From positions 1 to 64,000 of the forward strand of contig JANQHB010000033.1 of NCBI GenBank assembly GCA_028277225.1: 64,000 bases of DNA, read 5' to 3'. Positions within the stretch are counted from its first letter, which is position 1. Each line of letters begins with the position of its first letter. The notes beneath the pieces are model-generated. The model made no database searches, was not told the origin of the DNA, and saw only the letters and a list, made by a program, of their open reading frames with translations. Source of the stretch: Chlorobium sp. Lineage in GTDB: Bacteria > Bacteroidota > Chlorobiia > Chlorobiales > Chlorobiaceae. A program made the translations under genes and the position numbers. This document shows positions 62,018 through 64,000 of this stretch, in pieces.

Positions 62018-62572
62018 CTAAAGTTCTTCGAGAACGATGTGAGCATTCGTATAAATGCAGATATCTGCGGCTATTTTAAGGCTTTCCCTGACAATTTCCG
62101 ACGCATCGAGTTCCGTATGCGTCAACAGCGATCTGGCAGCCGCAAGAGCAAACATGCTCCCGCTCCCTATAGCCACAATACCGTCTTCGGGTTCGATAAC
62201 ATCTCCGGTTCCCGAGATAATAAGCGCTTTATCGGTGCTCACAACGGCGAGCATGGCTTCAAGCCTGCGCAGATATTTATCGGTCCGCCAATCCCTTGCC
62301 AGATCGACAGCAGCCCTCTCCAGTTTCCCTCCGCAAGCCTCCAGTTTTTCCTCAAAACGGTCAAGAAGCGTCACAGCATCTGCTGTTGCTCCGGCAAAAC
62401 CGGTGATCAGTTCTGCATTGCGAAGTCGTCTTATTTTTTTTGTACTGTGCTTGATAACCGTATTACCAAGTGTCATCTGTCCGTCACTGCCAAGAGCAGC
62501 CTTGCCGTTTTTCAGAACACCAAGAACTGTCGTCGATCTGATAACCGGCCTTTCATGGCTCTCCATTATCAC
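62018..62572 (-). CDS. hslV: ATP-dependent protease subunit HslV
   Basis: The 184-residue proteasome-like peptidase has the catalytic TT at residues 14-15 (RSTTVLGVLKNGKAALGSDGQMTLG), so a propeptide of about 13 residues must be removed to free the N-terminal threonine nucleophile. The GFAGATADAVTLLDRFE and GIVAIGSGSMFALAAARSLL segments are typical. It is followed by hslU and preceded by rpoN on the same strand. Confidence 0.96.
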   Translation of the reverse strand: MIMESHERPVIRSTTVLGVLKNGKAALGSDGQMTLGNTVIKHSTKKIRRLRNAELITGFAGATADAVTLLDRFEEKLEACGGKLERAAVDLARDWRTDKYLRRLEAMLAVVSTDKALIISGTGDVIEPEDGIVAIGSGSMFALAAARSLLTHTELDASEIVRESLKIAADICIYTNAHIVLEEL

Positions 62573-62620
62573 TCCTTGTCAAACATACCCCCCAACCCTG
62601 ATTAGAGACCGGAAAGGACA

Positions 62621-64000
62621 TTAACATATTTTTTTTCTTAATCTTGCTACTGGAATTTGCATTTGTTCACGATATTTTGCAACCGTCCTTCTTGCAATCT
62701 TTATTCCTTTTTTTTCAAGCATCCCTGCCAGTTTGTCATCATTGAAGGGATGGGTCTGATCCTCGCCATCGATCATCTCCTTAATGTACTGTTTGATGAT
62801 CTTGGTTGAAAGATCCTCTCCTTCTGCCGTGGGCAGGCTGCCGCTGAAAAAATATTTCAGTTCAAAAGTGCCGAAACGTGTCTGCACGTATTTGCCATTG
62901 ACTGCACGGCTGATGGTTGACAGATCGAATCCGGTCTTTTCGGCAACATCTTTCATGACCAGAGGCACAAGTTTTTCAGGCCCGCTGACAAAAAAGTCGT
63001 ACTGAAACGTCATCAAAGCCTCGATAACTTTTATAAGCGTGTTTCTTCTTTGCGCAATTGCGCTGGCAAATTCTTTGGCACGATTGAGTTTCTGCCTCAT
63101 GTATTTCCGATCCTCTGCAGGAACTGCCTTTTTTTTCAACACCCCCTGATACGCATGGGAAACATGAACAGTCATGTTACTCCTGTCGTTGAGCACAGCA
63201 GAAAGCCTCCCGTTCTCATAGGTTACTATGAAATCCGGAATAATATATTCATCAGCCCCAACTGCCGCCTGGAAAGGATGCGGATCAAGCGTTGCAATTA
63301 CCGAAATGGCATTTCTCAGATCCTGGGAAGACATCCGGGTTCGTTTAAGGATTTTCTCGTAACGGTTGTTGAGAAAATCGGAAAAATGATGTCTGAGAAG
63401 TTTACCGGCATTTTTTTCGGAAGATGAAGGTTTGAAACCGCTTTTTACCTGAAGTTGTACAAGAAGCCTTTCGCGAAGATCACGGACTGCAATGCCGGGA
63501 GGCTCGAGCAGTTGAATTTTTTTCAGCACAGTTGAAACTTCACTTTCATCGGCATCGACATCGTTTTTTTCAAGACTGTCAAGAACAACCTCCAGCTCTT
63601 CAGCCAGGTAACCGTCATCATCGAGATTACCGAGAATTTCAGACGCAATCATCAGCTCGCGCGTACCAATTCCTTCCTGCAGTGAAAGATCCTTCAGCAG
63701 CCTTTCCTCACATGAATCATGCTGTACTGCCTGAATGAAACTCTCTTTCGGACGATTATCGACGGTAAACTGCGGAAGACTCTCGGATTCTTCTTTTTTC
63801 TTCTTGTCCTCCTGATCCCGGCCATCTGTCTCGAACCTGTCCACAGAATCGAACATCCCCCCGTCAACCTCCGCTTCTGCCTGTACTCCCGTGTCGTCTA
63901 TTGACTCACTCTTGCTCTCGTCGAGTTCGAGCATGGGATTATCCTGTAATTCATCATAGATCCTCTGCTCAAGATGCATCAGCGGCAACTGAAGCAGTTG
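62621..64000 (-). CDS. rpoN: RNA polymerase sigma-54 factor (3' part)
   Basis: This is the C-terminal 460 or so residues of RpoN; the gene continues beyond the window end, and the frame is open through position 64000 with LQLPLMHLEQRIYDELQDNPMLELDES, part of the activator-interacting region I. The acidic region II, the core-binding domain and the RpoN box ARRTVAKYREQ near the C-terminus (then LRKKIC) are all present. Sigma-54 needs enhancer-binding activators for transcription, typically of nitrogen genes. hslV follows after 48 bp. Confidence 0.97.
   Translation of the reverse strand, partial: QLLQLPLMHLEQRIYDELQDNPMLELDESKSESIDDTGVQAEAEVDGGMFDSVDRFETDGRDQEDKKKKEESESLPQFTVDNRPKESFIQAVQHDSCEERLLKDLSLQEGIGTRELMIASEILGNLDDDGYLAEELEVVLDSLEKNDVDADESEVSTVLKKIQLLEPPGIAVRDLRERLLVQLQVKSGFKPSSSEKNAGKLLRHHFSDFLNNRYEKILKRTRMSSQDLRNAISVIATLDPHPFQAAVGADEYIIPDFIVTYENGRLSAVLNDRSNMTVHVSHAYQGVLKKKAVPAEDRKYMRQKLNRAKEFASAIAQRRNTLIKVIEALMTFQYDFFVSGPEKLVPLVMKDVAEKTGFDLSTISRAVNGKYVQTRFGTFELKYFFSGSLPTAEGEDLSTKIIKQYIKEMIDGEDQTHPFNDDKLAGMLEKKGIKIARRTVAKYREQMQIPVARLRKKIC

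Noticed and set aside
60898..62079. 393-codon open frame on the plus strand
   Set aside because: It lies antisense to hslU and the hslU-hslV gap; cysteine- and phenylalanine-rich composition is typical of an antisense shadow.
1..64000. CRISPR array, rRNA or tRNA genes
   Set aside because: I saw no regularly spaced repeats with unique spacers; the heptamer arrays lack spacers. No rRNA or cloverleaf sequence was recognised by eye, though a tRNA search program would be needed to exclude one.

Overview
The window looks like chromosomal DNA of a green sulfur bacterium (Chlorobi/Chlorobiota). The main evidence is a two-gene ATP-citrate lyase (aclB-aclA), the marker of the reductive TCA cycle in this group. 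It is supported by a BciA-type 8-vinyl chlorophyllide reductase, a [2Fe-2S] protein with the cysteine pattern of the chlorosome envelope proteins CsmI/CsmJ/CsmX, a rubredoxin and an RRM protein. The genus cannot be settled from the window; Chlorobium or Prosthecochloris are both plausible.

Layout. 0-12 kb: rubredoxin, GNAT acetyltransferase, lipocalin, a HerA-like ATPase, the FetAB-type ABC pair, lgt, aclBA and two membrane proteins. 12-17 kb: an AT-richer accessory patch with decayed AbiEii-type genes, short secreted or lipoprotein genes, a broken geranylgeranyl-reductase-like fragment and an AbrB-Doc toxin-antitoxin operon. 17-24.5 kb: acetolactate decarboxylase, a sugar dehydrogenase-like lipoprotein, a universal stress protein, an SDR, an orphan ParA with a small partner, and an ECF sigma / zinc anti-sigma / Spy-like operon. 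24.5-34.8 kb: lipA, a CPBP-like membrane protein, an NAD-binding protein, an SDR resembling plant chlorophyll b reductase (NYC1/NOL), a [2Fe-2S]-DUF4332 fusion, a 5-oxoprolinase-type protein and bciA. 34.9-47.2 kb: a secreted pair with a caspase-like His/Cys signature, PAP2 phosphatase, a Kef-type antiporter, SDR, RRM protein, acyl-CoA ligase, purine/uracil permease, Cache lipoprotein and a KamA-like radical SAM enzyme. 47.4-64 kb: an OGG1-type glycosylase, M48 lipoprotein, a GH19 muralytic enzyme overlapping an XAC2610-like lipoprotein, rlmN, adk, priA, DoxX, a beta-barrel, aroQ, a Bax-inhibitor protein, hslVU and the 3' part of rpoN.

Three things stand out. The GH19/XAC2610-like gene pair has the layout of an antibacterial effector and its immunity protein. 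The NYC1-like SDR lies directly downstream of the [2Fe-2S]-DUF4332 gene on the same strand, which suggests a (bacterio)chlorophyll-related redox pair. A family of short inverted, heptamer-based repeats sits at gene borders and supplies the last codons and stop codons of three unrelated genes.
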